A stretch of DNA of 64,000 nt from an uncultured Armatimonadota bacterium (GCA_903927025.1 CAIYLG010000038.1:1-64000), one strand, 5' to 3'. Positions 35,469 through 44,357 are shown, numbered from the stretch's first letter. The notes: generated by a model not told the origin, from the letters alone. Numbers and translations are program-made.

Positions 35469-35640
35469 GCTTGTCCCAACTTTGAATCAATTCAATACCG
35501 CCTTTGCCGTCACCTTTGCAAATGCAGTCATCAATCCTGAATGACTTCGTTGGGTCTACATCAAGGATGATGGTAGCGCCATATTGCGTCCGATCTATCC
35601 CGCGAATCACGTCACTGTCTCTCTTGTCGCTTGATTCCAC
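35434..35640 (-). CDS. Small hypothetical protein (uncertain)
   Basis: A GTG-started frame of 68 codons whose translation has a protein-like beta pattern (GATIILDVDPTKSFRIDDCI) and a charged C-terminal helix (LNRDRAKAKGN). It overlaps the end of the convergent hypothetical gene by 35 bases. No ribosome site is clear. It could be a remnant of a longer gene. Confidence 0.25.
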   Translation of the reverse strand: MESSDKRDSDVIRGIDRTQYGATIILDVDPTKSFRIDDCICKGDGKGGIELIQSWDKLNRDRAKAKGN

Positions 35641-35674
35641 ATATGGCCCCTAGCTACAAGCATTTTCCTATTAG

Positions 35675-35704
35675 GCCGTCTGCTCTCATAATAAAAGATT
35701 ATCG
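35675..35704 (-). repeat. Palindromic motif copy 2 (minus strand)
   Basis: Reading on the minus strand, CGATAATCTTTTATTATGAG is followed by AGCAGACGGC. It matches copies at 35103 and 35794 in GATAATCTT, ATTATGA and a following GCAGAC or GCCGGC. Confidence 0.45.
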
Positions 35705-35793
35705 GCCTTTCCCTCAGCCGTTCGCACGTCTTCGGGGGTCCGGGACAAAACGGCTCCTGCCTCCACCCGGACAAATGCTTCGTGCATTTCAGC

Positions 35794-35820
35794 GATAATC
35801 TTGCATTATGAAGCCGGCTC
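35794..35820 (+). repeat. Palindromic motif copy 3
   Basis: GATAATCTTGCATTATGAAG followed by CCGGCTC. It is the same motif as at 35103 (GATAATCTT-n-ATTATGAAGC-n-GnCTC). The stretch 35641-35900 contains copies 2 and 3 and otherwise only an unconvincing minus-strand frame (35607-35870). Confidence 0.45.
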
Positions 35821-35900
35821 ATTGGTTGAGTTTCAAGATCACTTACCCGCAGACAAAATGAGGAGGTCAATCGAGAGACTTACCGAGAGGATCAAGGACC

Positions 35901-36725
35901 TCAGTTGGGAGTGCCGACGACACTGAGCTTCACCAGGTAGCTCCAGGCGTTCCAGATCGGGTGGGATCTATCTGACCCTGCCGATGTGAAGTCAACGGGC
36001 ACACCTGCGACTTCCGCTAGCTCAAGTTCGAGTCCGGTGCCTTCCAGCAGCAGCTTAAAGTCGGCGGGATTGTAGCAGCGGACCTTCTGCGTAATCGCCA
36101 TCTGCTCGTTTGGCTCCCCGGTGGTGTCGTCGATGGGACACCATGTGTCCAAAAAGCATCCGTGAATCGGGTCAAAGTTGAAGCGTCGCCGCTGATGGTA
36201 GCGATGGCTTTCATGATTCCGATTGAGCGCCCACTCCTTGCCGGATTCAACCGTCCACCGGTAAGGATTGAACACATCGATCAACACCACACCTTCTGGC
36301 TTGACCCATTCGCTTGCAATTGTCCTGAGCAATCTGCGCTGGTCCGAGTCAGAACCCACTCCGAATCCATCCCAATAGCAGACGGCGTCGAACTCCTTAG
36401 GCAAATCCACAGCGTAGAAATCTGCCTCGAGGGCCGTCAGTCTCCCAACATGCTGCCGACGAGCCAGCTCCTGAATATGCGGGATGCGGGTGGGGCTAAA
36501 TTCTAAGGCCACCACCGAGTGGCCGGCATCGGCCATCACCGAAGCTGCTTCACCGTAACCGGCACCCAATTCAAGGACGCGCAGAGGTGAACTGCCACAG
36601 AATCGCTCAAGGATGGCGAGCCTGTCCAAGTGGATCTTCTCGACTCCGGGTGGCCCCCAATATTCCCCTGCCGTGGTGTAGTAAGGCTTCACCCAGCCCA
36701 AACTTGACTCTGCTCCAGGATCCAT
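35901..36725 (-). CDS. Class I SAM-dependent methyltransferase
   Basis: About 274 residues from the ATG at 36725 (a GTG at 36761 would add 12 residues of unlike composition). The SAM-binding motif I is VLELGAGYGEAASVMADAG, followed by the acidic end of strand 2 in VVALEFSP, motif II in ALEADFY and FDAVCYWDGFGVG, and motif III VKPEGVVLIDVFNP. The region after the core (WCPIDDTTGEPNEQ, MAITQKVRCYNPADF) fits the Methyltransf_25/11 class acting on small molecules. The substrate is unknown. It lies upstream of the AT-richer patch and 44 bases from the end of a small membrane-protein gene. Confidence 0.8.
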   Translation of the reverse strand: MDPGAESSLGWVKPYYTTAGEYWGPPGVEKIHLDRLAILERFCGSSPLRVLELGAGYGEAASVMADAGHSVVALEFSPTRIPHIQELARRQHVGRLTALEADFYAVDLPKEFDAVCYWDGFGVGSDSDQRRLLRTIASEWVKPEGVVLIDVFNPYRWTVESGKEWALNRNHESHRYHQRRRFNFDPIHGCFLDTWCPIDDTTGEPNEQMAITQKVRCYNPADFKLLLEGTGLELELAEVAGVPVDFTSAGSDRSHPIWNAWSYLVKLSVVGTPN

Positions 36726-36769
36726 ACACTTACGCTTGCGCGTCCCACACCAGGCAGGCACCGAGCAGG

Positions 36770-36973
36770 TTATGCAGAGTGATGAACGAATGCGTTCGGC
36801 GAGCGATGCTCCAGCTCACTAAGGGCATCCTCACACCGATCCCTGAGACGGCGCGACTTCGCTGCCGGGCTCTTGAGCCAGACGATCAGCGCGGCGGCGG
36901 CAACTCCACCTACAACGGCGGCGGCAACAACGGATTTGACTAGAATATTATTCGACTCTGATTGACTTTCCAT
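36770..36973 (-). CDS. Small single-span membrane protein
   Basis: 67 residues from the ATG at 36973 (TTG at 36982 is possible), with AGGGAG upstream. A polar N terminus is followed by one Ala/Val-rich transmembrane helix (about 13-34, SVVAAAVVGGVAAAALIVW) and a basic/acidic cytoplasmic tail ending HHSA. The form resembles YtxH-type general stress proteins, but similarity is too weak for a name. It is upstream of the methyltransferase on the same strand. Confidence 0.55.
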   Translation of the reverse strand: MESQSESNNILVKSVVAAAVVGGVAAAALIVWLKSPAAKSRRLRDRCEDALSELEHRSPNAFVHHSA

Positions 36974-37063
36974 GTCATTCAACTCCCTACTTTATTGACG
37001 ACTTCTTGATCCTGTTTGTTTTACCTATGGAGCAAAGGTTAATGGAACAGGTCTTAATTCTTA

Positions 37064-38272
37064 TTGAAACGGCACAGCCTCGCCGAAGTTTCAAGAATCG
37101 GTTGGAGGGTGCCGCACGTTCCAATAAGCATCTTGTCTCAGGAATCCGTTGAGCCGGCACCAGAAGCCGCTAAAGCCTTGGCTAAGCCACGCGACGATGT
37201 CTTTGATGTCGCGAAAGGTCTGGGAATTCTCCTAGTGTTTGGCATCCATTGCTCTAATAACTCGTCCCGCCTGTACACCGACTCAAGGTCCGCCGGCTGG
37301 TGGTCCCTCACCCTTCTGAACCGTTTTTGCAATTTTGCTGTACCTTTGTTTTTACTGCTGAGCGCAGTCCTTTATGCCCGCAGCTACGCCGCCAAGCCAG
37401 ATTTCGGAAAGTTTTACAAGAGGAGATTCACCGGAGTGCTGTGGCCCTACCTGGTATGGTCCCTTCTCTACTTTGGCTTCCGGATGTTCAAGGAACCATC
37501 GGCACGCAAGCTGATCCCTGGGAATCTTTTTGGATTCAAATGCACCGGACCTGCCCTCCTGATGCACCCGAAGGAACGCCTCCTTGAACTGGTTTGGGGC
37601 AAAGCTTCCTTCCATCTCTACTTCCTGGTCGTACTTCTCGGGATTATCGCCTTTTTGCCTCCCACCGTGGCCTACCTCAAGTGGAGGAAGGCTGGATTTA
37701 TTGAGGCTATCGTGGCGTCCTGCGTTATCCAGGGGGGAATCTTCATCCTTCAGCACAACTATCTCAAGCTCCAATTTCCCGCCAGCACCATCCTTTGGTA
37801 CGTTGGCTCGCTTGTACCGGGAGCCTGGATAGGGATGCATTGGGACGAGTTCCGCGAAAAGCCGAATCGCTTTGCGATCCCCCTAACTGCGCTCAGTCTG
37901 CTGAGTGGCTATATTTTCTTCAAGGGAGAGATCGGGGTGTTTCTTGGAATACCGGAGGAGAACTACCCGACTCTCGGATCTCAGGCGATGTACACCAGCT
38001 GCATGGCGATTCTTGCCCTGTCGCTCTGCCTGAGTCTCACGGTAGTCCCAGCGGCTGTAAAGCTTCTCAAGCCGATCGGAACACACTCGCTTCAGCTCTA
38101 TCTGATTCACCCGATCTTCATCACCGTGCTGGAGCGTCCGGCGATCACTCACGTGCTCAACGCAACCTACCTAGGTGCGATTCTGTCTCCCCTACTGATG
38201 TTTGCCCTCACGGTGGCAACGATCGGGATCATTCGCGTCGTTCGGTTGGAAAAGCCGCTGTTTGGTCGCTGA
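37064..38272 (+). CDS. Membrane acyltransferase (acyltransferase 3 / OafA family)
   Basis: A 402-residue polytopic inner-membrane protein with about ten hydrophobic helices. The family signature opens with FDVAKGLGILLVFGIHCSNN, which carries the catalytic-type His, and continues RFCNFAVPLFLLLSAVLYA and YKRRFTGVLWPYLVWSLLY. Such enzymes O-acylate sugars of exopolysaccharide, lipopolysaccharide or peptidoglycan. The first start is TTG at 37064; the family core begins about 46 residues in, so a later start is possible. No glycan cluster surrounds it. Confidence 0.82.
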   Translation: MKRHSLAEVSRIGWRVPHVPISILSQESVEPAPEAAKALAKPRDDVFDVAKGLGILLVFGIHCSNNSSRLYTDSRSAGWWSLTLLNRFCNFAVPLFLLLSAVLYARSYAAKPDFGKFYKRRFTGVLWPYLVWSLLYFGFRMFKEPSARKLIPGNLFGFKCTGPALLMHPKERLLELVWGKASFHLYFLVVLLGIIAFLPPTVAYLKWRKAGFIEAIVASCVIQGGIFILQHNYLKLQFPASTILWYVGSLVPGAWIGMHWDEFREKPNRFAIPLTALSLLSGYIFFKGEIGVFLGIPEENYPTLGSQAMYTSCMAILALSLCLSLTVVPAAVKLLKPIGTHSLQLYLIHPIFITVLERPAITHVLNATYLGAILSPLLMFALTVATIGIIRVVRLEKPLFGR

Positions 38273-38325
38273 TACGCCCTCAAACAGGCTCATGGGCCCG
38301 TTCCCTGGTACCTTAAGGAAATCCA

Positions 38326-39654
38326 ATGCTTGACTCCCTAACGCGCCGATTGGCCGGAATTCTAACTGGCCTGCGAGGCAAAGGCCGCCTGACCGAAGAT
38401 GACGTTGCCGAGATGCTCCGCGAAGTTCGCGTAGCGCTTCTGGAGGCAGACGTCAACTTCGCCGTCGCAAAGAGCTTTATCGCGAAGGTCAAGGAAAAGG
38501 CCGTTGGCGAGGACATCTTTGGCAGCCTAACCGCGGATCAAACGATCATTAAGATCGTCAAGGACGAGCTCACGGAGATGCTGGGCACGGAAACGCCCAA
38601 GTTCAACTACAACCCTTCCCCGCCCACAGTCATCCTCATGTGCGGACTCCAGGGTTCTGGAAAGACCACTACCACAGCGAAGTTGGCCAAGTGGCTGGTC
38701 AGCCAGGGCAAAAAGCCGATGCTCGCCGCTTGCGACGTGCAGCGCCCAGCCGCCATTAAGCAGCTTGAAGTTCTCGGCGAATCCATAGACGTCCCTGTCT
38801 TTTCCAAAATCGACGGTTCATCGCCTGTCCAGATCGCTAAAGAGGCGCTTGCCCGATGCAAGCACCTGATGAACGACGTACTCATCGTGGACACTGCCGG
38901 TCGTCTTCAAGTGGATGAGGCGCTCATGAAAGAGCTCCAACAGATCTACGAGGTGACCAATCCCAGCGAAGTGTTCCTGGTTCTGGATTCCACCACCGGT
39001 CAGGAAGCGGTCAACGTTGCGGAAACTTTCCACAAGCAGGTGAACCTCACCGGCGCCATCTTTACGAAGCTGGATGGCGACACCCGTGGCGGTGCCATCC
39101 TCAGCGTCCGCGCCAGCACCGGAGTACCCGTGCGCTTCATCGGTGTCGGCGAGCAGGTTGACGCCTTAGATCCTTTCTATCCCAAGCGCATGGCCGAGCG
39201 AATCATCGGCATGGGCGACATCATGGGAATCATCGAGCGAGCCGAGCTCGTGATCGACAAAGACGAAGCCAGCGACATCGAAAGCAAGATGATGACTGGC
39301 AGCCTCGACTTCAACGACATGCTGCAGACCTTCCGCATGATGAAGAAGATGGGGCCAATGAAAAATCTGCTAAAAATGGTCCCCGGACTCGCAACAGCCA
39401 TCCCAGAAGAGGCTTTTGACAAGATTAATGAGAAAGATACGGGGCGAATTGAAGCAATCATCCTGAGCATGACTCCAAAAGAGCGTACAAATCCGGATAT
39501 AATCAACGGTTCGCGAAGAAAGCGCATCGCCGCAGGGTCTGGTACAACGGTAGAAGAGGTCAACAACCTCCTCAAACAGTTCTACGGAAGCCGGCGCGGA
39601 ATGAAGCAGATGATGCAGATGCAGAAGAAAATGTCCAAGCGCGGACGCCGATAA
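38326..39654 (+). CDS. ffh: Signal recognition particle protein Ffh (SRP54)
   Basis: Ffh binds 4.5S RNA and signal sequences of nascent membrane proteins and docks with FtsY. The 442-residue protein has the N domain (1-90), the G domain with [44 protein letters not shown] and GVGEQ, and a methionine-rich M domain that ends [18 protein letters not shown]. It heads the ffh-rpsP-khpA operon, a common bacterial arrangement that usually continues with rimM, trmD and rplS. Confidence 0.97.
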   Translation: MLDSLTRRLAGILTGLRGKGRLTEDDVAEMLREVRVALLEADVNFAVAKSFIAKVKEKAVGEDIFGSLTADQTIIKIVKDELTEMLGTETPKFNYNPSPPTVILMCGLQGSGKTTTTAKLAKWLVSQGKKPMLAACDVQRPAAIKQLEVLGESIDVPVFSKIDGSSPVQIAKEALARCKHLMNDVLIVDTAGRLQVDEALMKELQQIYEVTNPSEVFLVLDSTTGQEAVNVAETFHKQVNLTGAIFTKLDGDTRGGAILSVRASTGVPVRFIGVGEQVDALDPFYPKRMAERIIGMGDIMGIIERAELVIDKDEASDIESKMMTGSLDFNDMLQTFRMMKKMGPMKNLLKMVPGLATAIPEEAFDKINEKDTGRIEAIILSMTPKERTNPDIINGSRRKRIAAGSGTTVEEVNNLLKQFYGSRRGMKQMMQMQKKMSKRGRR

Positions 39655-39673
39655 GCAAGGAAAACAAGATTTA

Positions 39674-40015
39674 ATGGTAAAGATCCGACTTAGGAGAATT
39701 GGCACGAAGGGCCGACCGTTCTACCGCGTAGTGGTAGCAGAGAGCGCATGTGGACGCAACGGAAAGTTCGTTGAGACCCTTGGCATCTATGATCCCGTAG
39801 CCCAGCCCAAGAAGCTCGAAGTCAACGAGGAGCGCGCAATTCACTGGCTTATGGCCGGCGCACAGCCTTCCGAGACCACCGCTTACCTGCTGAACAAGCT
39901 TGGCATCTTGCCCAAGTTCCTGGAACTCCGCCCACAGCAGAAGAAGAACTACACGTTTCTGGACAAGCGAACCGCCGCTATTTCAGTTACAGCAGAAACC
40001 ACAGAGACCGCCTAA
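39674..40015 (+). CDS. rpsP: 30S ribosomal protein S16
   Basis: The start MVKIRLRRIGTKGRPFYRVV is the S16 signature, followed by ESACGRNGKFVETLGIYDP and RAIHWLMAGAQPSETT. The 113 residues include a short C-terminal extension (TAAISVTAETTETA). It follows ffh by 19 bases and overlaps the khpA start at one base (TAATG). Confidence 0.97.
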   Translation: MVKIRLRRIGTKGRPFYRVVVAESACGRNGKFVETLGIYDPVAQPKKLEVNEERAIHWLMAGAQPSETTAYLLNKLGILPKFLELRPQQKKNYTFLDKRTAAISVTAETTETA

Positions 40016-40254
40016 TGAGCTACCGACCGTTCGTAGAAACCCTCGTCAAGTCTGTCGTCGAGAATCCCGACCAGATTCAGATTGAAGAAGAGCACGAAAT
40101 GGGAACTCGAACCTTCTTCGTTCGAGTTTCACCGGACGACGTTGGCAAGATCATCGGAAAGAGTGGCCGCGTGGTAAGCGCAATTCGTTGCGTCGTCAGC
40201 GCCGTTGCAGCGAAGTCCCGAGAGAAGGCGTTCGTAAAGATCGTCACAGAGTAA
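40015..40254 (+). CDS. khpA: KH-domain RNA-binding protein KhpA
   Basis: A 79-residue single KH domain with the GxxG loop in GKIIGKSGRVVSAIR and the family start SYRPFVETLVKSVVENPDQI. KhpA binds many RNAs, usually with KhpB/Jag, and influences cell division genes. It is the last gene of the operon here; the IS1182-type element begins about 16 bases after its stop, exactly where rimM-trmD often follow. Confidence 0.95.
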   Translation: MSYRPFVETLVKSVVENPDQIQIEEEHEMGTRTFFVRVSPDDVGKIIGKSGRVVSAIRCVVSAVAAKSREKAFVKIVTE

Positions 40255-40276
40255 CTCTGCAAAGAGAAAGAAAGAG

Positions 40277-40307
40277 GGAGCCGTCTCATAAGGGCGGCTC
40301 CTTTTTT
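40277..40307 (+). terminator. Inward-facing terminator in the left IS end
   Basis: GGAGCCGTC pairs with GGCGGCTCC (9 bp, one G-T) around TCATAAG, then TTTTTTG. It would stop transcripts entering from khpA. The stem's outer half is the terminal inverted repeat of the IS. Confidence 0.8.
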
Positions 40308-40423
40308 GTGTTTGAGCGTGCATTTGGTTGCACCGGACCACAGTTGCGCATTTATTGATTCTGCTTGACGCAATGATGGCCGATTTCGGCGATTTTCAGT
40401 GCCCTGCGAGCCTTATGTTTCGC

Positions 40424-41950
40424 TTAGGCGGCTATTTTGGAGCAGTTGTGGGCAAGCAGGATCAGTCCGAGTTCCACCTGAACTTTTTCTTTGCTTTTGA
40501 GCAGAAGTCTTCGGAGTCCTTTATTCTGTTTGACTTGGCCGAAGACGGTCTCAACCTCGCAGCACCGGCGTTTCCGCCGTTTTATTCCTTCCTCGCTGGT
40601 CAGGAGCTTATGCGCTTTGGCACGATGCTCGTTGAGTCGGTGATTGACCTCGACCTCTCGGTTGCCCGGAGCTTTGAAGCATTTCTCACGAAGGGGGCAG
40701 GCTTCACACTTTGAAGCTCTGTACACCGTGATCTGCTGAAGGTTGCCGGCGGCGGTTTTAGATTGATATTCGCGCACCTTGGAAAGAGTCTGCCCTGCCG
40801 GGCAGATGATGGTGTCCGCAACCGCATCCTGCGGCCAATAGGCCGAATTGAAGGGATTCTTCTTCTTTCGCTGGTCCTGATGGAAACGGCTGTATTTGAC
40901 GTATGCCTCGATTTTCGACTCGGCGAGAAACTCGTAGTTTTCCTCGCTGCCATATCCGGCGTCGGCGGTGGCCTTTTTGGGAAGCGCGCCCAGTTCGTCT
41001 TGATAACCTTTTAAGTGAGGAACCAAGGTTTTTGTATCAGTGGGATTTGAATGAACGCTAAAGTGAGTGACGATCTGGTTCTGGGTGGAGATCTGGAGGT
41101 TGTAGCCAGGCTTGAGCTGGCCGTTGCCCATATGGTCATCCTTCATCCGCATGAACGTCGCGTCAGGATCCGTCTTCGAATAGCTTCCCCGTCCCGCCAG
41201 GATCTTCTCCTGCTGCTGGTAGCGAGCAAGACGGTCCGGCCACTCCTTTTTCGCCAGGCGGAGAACCTGGCGAGTTTCTTTTGGGATGTCTTTCGCTCTC
41301 AGGCGTTCGTTTAGCGAGTCGACTGTTGCCTGAAGCTGTTCGGGACTAACCTTTTCAAACTCCAGCGCAGGAGTTTTCGAATCCGACTCTTCCAACTTGT
41401 CGGCATAGGCCAGAAGCTCGTTTACACGGCCGAGCATCTTCTCTTTGTTCGTCTTAACGGCCTTGCCCCAAACGAACGTATACCGCCCAGCGTTGGCCTC
41501 GATTTTCGTGCCGTCAACGTAGGATTCTTCCAAACTGACCAAGCCATTTTCAGAAAGGAGAACAACTACTTGACTGAAAACCTCGCGAAGGCTCGTGCGA
41601 AGGCGACCGCTGCGGAAGCGGGCCAGAGTGTTGTGGTCCGGAGCGCTCTGCCCAGAAAGCCACATGAAATGAATATTCTCTTCGAGAGCCTCTTCCATCT
41701 TCCGAGAGGAATAGATGTTCCGAAGGTAGGAATACACCACGACCTTCAAAAGCATCGAGGGATGGTACGAAGAAGCACCACCGCCTTCGTAAGACCTGAA
41801 CAAAACGCTCAAGTCCAAAGAGTCGACCACTGAATTCACCACCCGTACAGGATGGTTCGCAGCAATGAGCTCGTCCAAACTCGGAGGAAGAAGGCTCGGT
41901 TGAGACTGCGTGTAAGGCTTGAAAGTAGCCCGACGGTTCAACGATGCCAT
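40424..41950 (-). CDS. IS1182-family transposase
   Basis: A 508-residue DDE transposase. The N-terminal domain has FKPYTQSQPSLLPPSLDELI and NHPVRVV, and a helix-rich region with RKMEEALEENIHFMWLSG. The likely catalytic acids are in SYVDGTKIEANA, ATADAGYGSEENYEF and ETVFGQVKQNKGLRR. A zinc-like cysteine cluster CEACPLREKCF lies near residue 420. The frame is undisturbed, so the enzyme is probably active. The transposase reads toward khpA. Confidence 0.92.
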   Translation of the reverse strand: MASLNRRATFKPYTQSQPSLLPPSLDELIAANHPVRVVNSVVDSLDLSVLFRSYEGGGASSYHPSMLLKVVVYSYLRNIYSSRKMEEALEENIHFMWLSGQSAPDHNTLARFRSGRLRTSLREVFSQVVVLLSENGLVSLEESYVDGTKIEANAGRYTFVWGKAVKTNKEKMLGRVNELLAYADKLEESDSKTPALEFEKVSPEQLQATVDSLNERLRAKDIPKETRQVLRLAKKEWPDRLARYQQQEKILAGRGSYSKTDPDATFMRMKDDHMGNGQLKPGYNLQISTQNQIVTHFSVHSNPTDTKTLVPHLKGYQDELGALPKKATADAGYGSEENYEFLAESKIEAYVKYSRFHQDQRKKKNPFNSAYWPQDAVADTIICPAGQTLSKVREYQSKTAAGNLQQITVYRASKCEACPLREKCFKAPGNREVEVNHRLNEHRAKAHKLLTSEEGIKRRKRRCCEVETVFGQVKQNKGLRRLLLKSKEKVQVELGLILLAHNCSKIAA

Positions 41951-41975
41951 AAGCTAAAGACGAAATAAGATAACG

Positions 41976-42007
41976 AAAAGGGCTGCCTCAACTTATGAGA
42001 CAGCCCC
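41976..42007 (-). terminator. Inward-facing terminator in the right IS end
   Basis: On the minus strand GGGCTGTCTCA pairs with TGAGGCAGCCC (11 bp, one T-G) around TAAGT, then TTTTCG. It would stop transcripts entering from rel. Base changes relative to the left copy are compensatory (CCG/CGG against CTG/CAG), so the hairpin is conserved. Confidence 0.75.
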
Positions 42008-42030
42008 CTCTTTTCATTTATGAGGTCTGT

Positions 42031-44256
42031 CTACTTGGTAGAAACTCTGCCAAACATCCGCAGAATCGACAAGACGTCACTGAAGTTTGAGATCTTGGAC
42101 ATCAGAAGCGAAAGGTGCTCAGTGTCCTTGACGTCAGCGGTTACGTCAATCTCAGCCGTCTGATTCTGGAGCGTCTTCACTCGAAGGGCAGAGACATTCG
42201 TTTTGGATTCTCCGAGAATCGTCGAGATATCCATGAGGAGTCCGGTTCGGTTGAGAGCCACGACCTTAAGCGGAACTCCGTACACATTGCCATCGGTGGG
42301 CCAGTCGAACGGTATCAGGCGGTCTGGCTCGGTCGAAACGTAGCCAAGTGCGTTCGGGCAAACCTTTCGGTGGATCATGATGCCACGTCCACGTGTGACG
42401 TAGCCTACCACCTCGTCTCCTGGGATCGGATTGCAGCACTTCGATCGGGTCAGCATCACGTTTTCGATGCCGCTGGTTGCAAGAGTGAGCTTGCCTTCCT
42501 TGGTCTTGGAGACCTCAATTCTATCGGCGGGCCGGCTTTCGGTGGTAGTTCCGCGAAGCCGCGAAATGACACTCTGCACAGAGAGCATTCCCAATCCAAC
42601 TTTTGCGAGGACGTCGTTGGCTGTCTCGCAAGAGTCGATGTGCTCCGCGATCTTTTCGAGCTTCTCTTCACCCAAGAACAATCGTGGATCGAGGCCTAAG
42701 TAGCGCAGCTCCTTTTCAAGCGCATCGCGTCCCCTGCTCGCGTCCACATTCTTTGTGAGCTTTCGAAAATGCGTTCGCAGCTTGCTGCGCGTATGGGCGG
42801 ATTTGACAAACTCGAGCCAGTCTAGACTCGGAGTCGCGTTCGACCGGGTGATAAGCTCAACGACATCGCCATTCTTCAGCGTGGAGCTTAACGGCGCCAT
42901 CAGTCCATTGACCTTTGCGCCGACGAGAGTCATTCCAAGCTTTGTGTGAACTCGAAATGCAAAATCGACAGGCGTACAGTCCTTTGGAAGGTCAATCACA
43001 TCGCCCTTTGGAGTGAAGACGAACGTCTGCTCGGCAAACAGGTCGGTAGAAACGGTCCTCAGAAAGTCGCTGGACAGACGCTGGTCCGTTGACCAGTCGA
43101 AAAGCTGCTCTCGCAGAGTTGAAAGACGGCGGCTCTCGTCAATCGCGGCCTTCCCCTCTTTATAGGTCCAGTGCGCCGCCACGCCGTATTCCGCCACTTC
43201 GTGCATTTCACGAGTGCGAATCTGGATCTCCATCGGATGTCCCGCTGGGTTCACGACCTTGGTATGGAGCGACTGATAGCCGTTAGGCTTCGGCTTGGCG
43301 ATATAGTCGTAAAACTTCTCAGGAATCGGCTGGTAGGTATCGTGGGCCAAGCCAAGCGCCATATAGCATTCGTGCGTGTTCTCGACAATGATTCTCACGG
43401 CAAGGAGATCGTAAATCTCCTCAAACCGGACGCCCTGCTTCACGATCTTGTTGAAGATCGAGTACAGATGCTTTGGCCTTCCTCGGATATCCAGAATCTT
43501 GAGTCCGGCAGACTCAAACTTATTCTTGAACGCCATAATGGCCTGCTCAAGCTCGGCTTCTCGCTGAGGACGAGTATTCGCGACCAATGAACTGATTTCA
43601 TTGAACTCGCTGGGGTGGAGAGAGGCAAAGGCGAGATCTTCCAGCTGCCACTTAATCTGCCAAATTCCAAGCCTAGCGGCAAGGGGCGCATACACATCCA
43701 GAGTCTCTGTGGCAATGCGAATGCGCTTATTGCCAGGGAGCGATCCTAGAGTCTGCATGTTGTGAAGACGGTCTGCAAGCTTGATGACCATGACTCGAAA
43801 GTCTTTGGCCATGGCCAGAAGCATCTTGCGAAGAGTCTCTGCAGTCCGGGTGGTCTCCGCCGCAACCTTCTGGCGGGCGGTCAGTTCGGTAAGCGGCGTG
43901 GAGCGAAGCTTTGTGACCCCCTCCACCATCGCAAGAACATCCTCGCCGAACTCCTTAGCAATCGATTCTGGTTTGACGTCTGGACAATCTTCAAGGACGT
44001 CATGGAGAAGCGCCGCGACAATGGTGTCGTCGTCCATGCGGAGTTCCGCAACAATCCGCGCTACGGCGAGTGGGTGAACGATGTACGGTTCGCCGGACTT
44101 TCGAAACTGTCCCGAGTGCGCCTTCTCTGCAATGTAGTAGGCGTAGCGAATCCTGCGAACGTTCGCGTCTCCGCGCTGATCGCGCAAGACCTGAAGCATC
44201 GCATGAAGGTCTTCGGGCTCTTCCCAATCGTGGCTAATATCGTAGGCCGCTGACAT
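42031..44256 (-). CDS. rel: Bifunctional (p)ppGpp synthetase/hydrolase (Rel/SpoT)
   Basis: The enzyme makes and degrades the stringent-response alarmone. The protein (741 aa from the ATG at 44256; TTG 44277 would add 7) has the HD hydrolase domain with the metal pair in ALLHDVLEDCP, the synthetase domain with YDLLAVRIIV, FYDYIAKPKPNGYQSLHTKV and RTREMHEVAEYGVAAHW, then TGS (VFTPKGDVIDLPKDCTPVDF), a zinc-finger-like region with SKCCNPIPGDEVVGYVTRG, and a C-terminal ACT domain. Both catalytic halves look intact, so it is probably the single long RSH of the cell. It is followed after about 17 bases by the IS1182 end, which may now supply its terminator. Confidence 0.95.
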   Translation of the reverse strand: MSAAYDISHDWEEPEDLHAMLQVLRDQRGDANVRRIRYAYYIAEKAHSGQFRKSGEPYIVHPLAVARIVAELRMDDDTIVAALLHDVLEDCPDVKPESIAKEFGEDVLAMVEGVTKLRSTPLTELTARQKVAAETTRTAETLRKMLLAMAKDFRVMVIKLADRLHNMQTLGSLPGNKRIRIATETLDVYAPLAARLGIWQIKWQLEDLAFASLHPSEFNEISSLVANTRPQREAELEQAIMAFKNKFESAGLKILDIRGRPKHLYSIFNKIVKQGVRFEEIYDLLAVRIIVENTHECYMALGLAHDTYQPIPEKFYDYIAKPKPNGYQSLHTKVVNPAGHPMEIQIRTREMHEVAEYGVAAHWTYKEGKAAIDESRRLSTLREQLFDWSTDQRLSSDFLRTVSTDLFAEQTFVFTPKGDVIDLPKDCTPVDFAFRVHTKLGMTLVGAKVNGLMAPLSSTLKNGDVVELITRSNATPSLDWLEFVKSAHTRSKLRTHFRKLTKNVDASRGRDALEKELRYLGLDPRLFLGEEKLEKIAEHIDSCETANDVLAKVGLGMLSVQSVISRLRGTTTESRPADRIEVSKTKEGKLTLATSGIENVMLTRSKCCNPIPGDEVVGYVTRGRGIMIHRKVCPNALGYVSTEPDRLIPFDWPTDGNVYGVPLKVVALNRTGLLMDISTILGESKTNVSALRVKTLQNQTAEIDVTADVKDTEHLSLLMSKISNFSDVLSILRMFGRVSTK

Positions 44257-44357
44257 AAACGGCACCGCTTCGGTCAAGCCACGCTGCTTGATCGGTTGCT
44301 GTAAGTGTTGTTAAGAGTATATACGTTCGTCTGTGTTTTCGGGTGACCGATAAACGC

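Larger units (their letters stand above)
40271..42014 (-). mobile_element. Complete IS1182-family insertion sequence
   Basis: The element is about 1744 bases with one transposase gene on the minus strand. The ends are imperfect inverted repeats: reading inward, AAAGAGGGAGCCGTCTCATA on the left and AAAGAGGGGGCTGTCTCATA on the right, both continuing AG. Boundaries are uncertain by a few bases because no direct target duplication is obvious. It separates the convergent khpA (stop 40254) and rel (stop 42031), which would otherwise be less than 40 bases apart. The intact gene and ends suggest recent insertion. Confidence 0.85.

Noticed and set aside
35607-35870. An 87-codon minus-strand frame in the gene-poor patch
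   Set aside because: It runs through two copies of the palindromic motif, overlaps the other small frame and has no ribosome site or protein-like pattern.
40277-40307. Initially read as the native terminator of the ffh-rpsP-khpA operon
   Set aside because: The same sequence, inverted, is found at 41981-42014, so it is the terminal repeat of the IS rather than an operon-specific terminator, though it may serve as one now.
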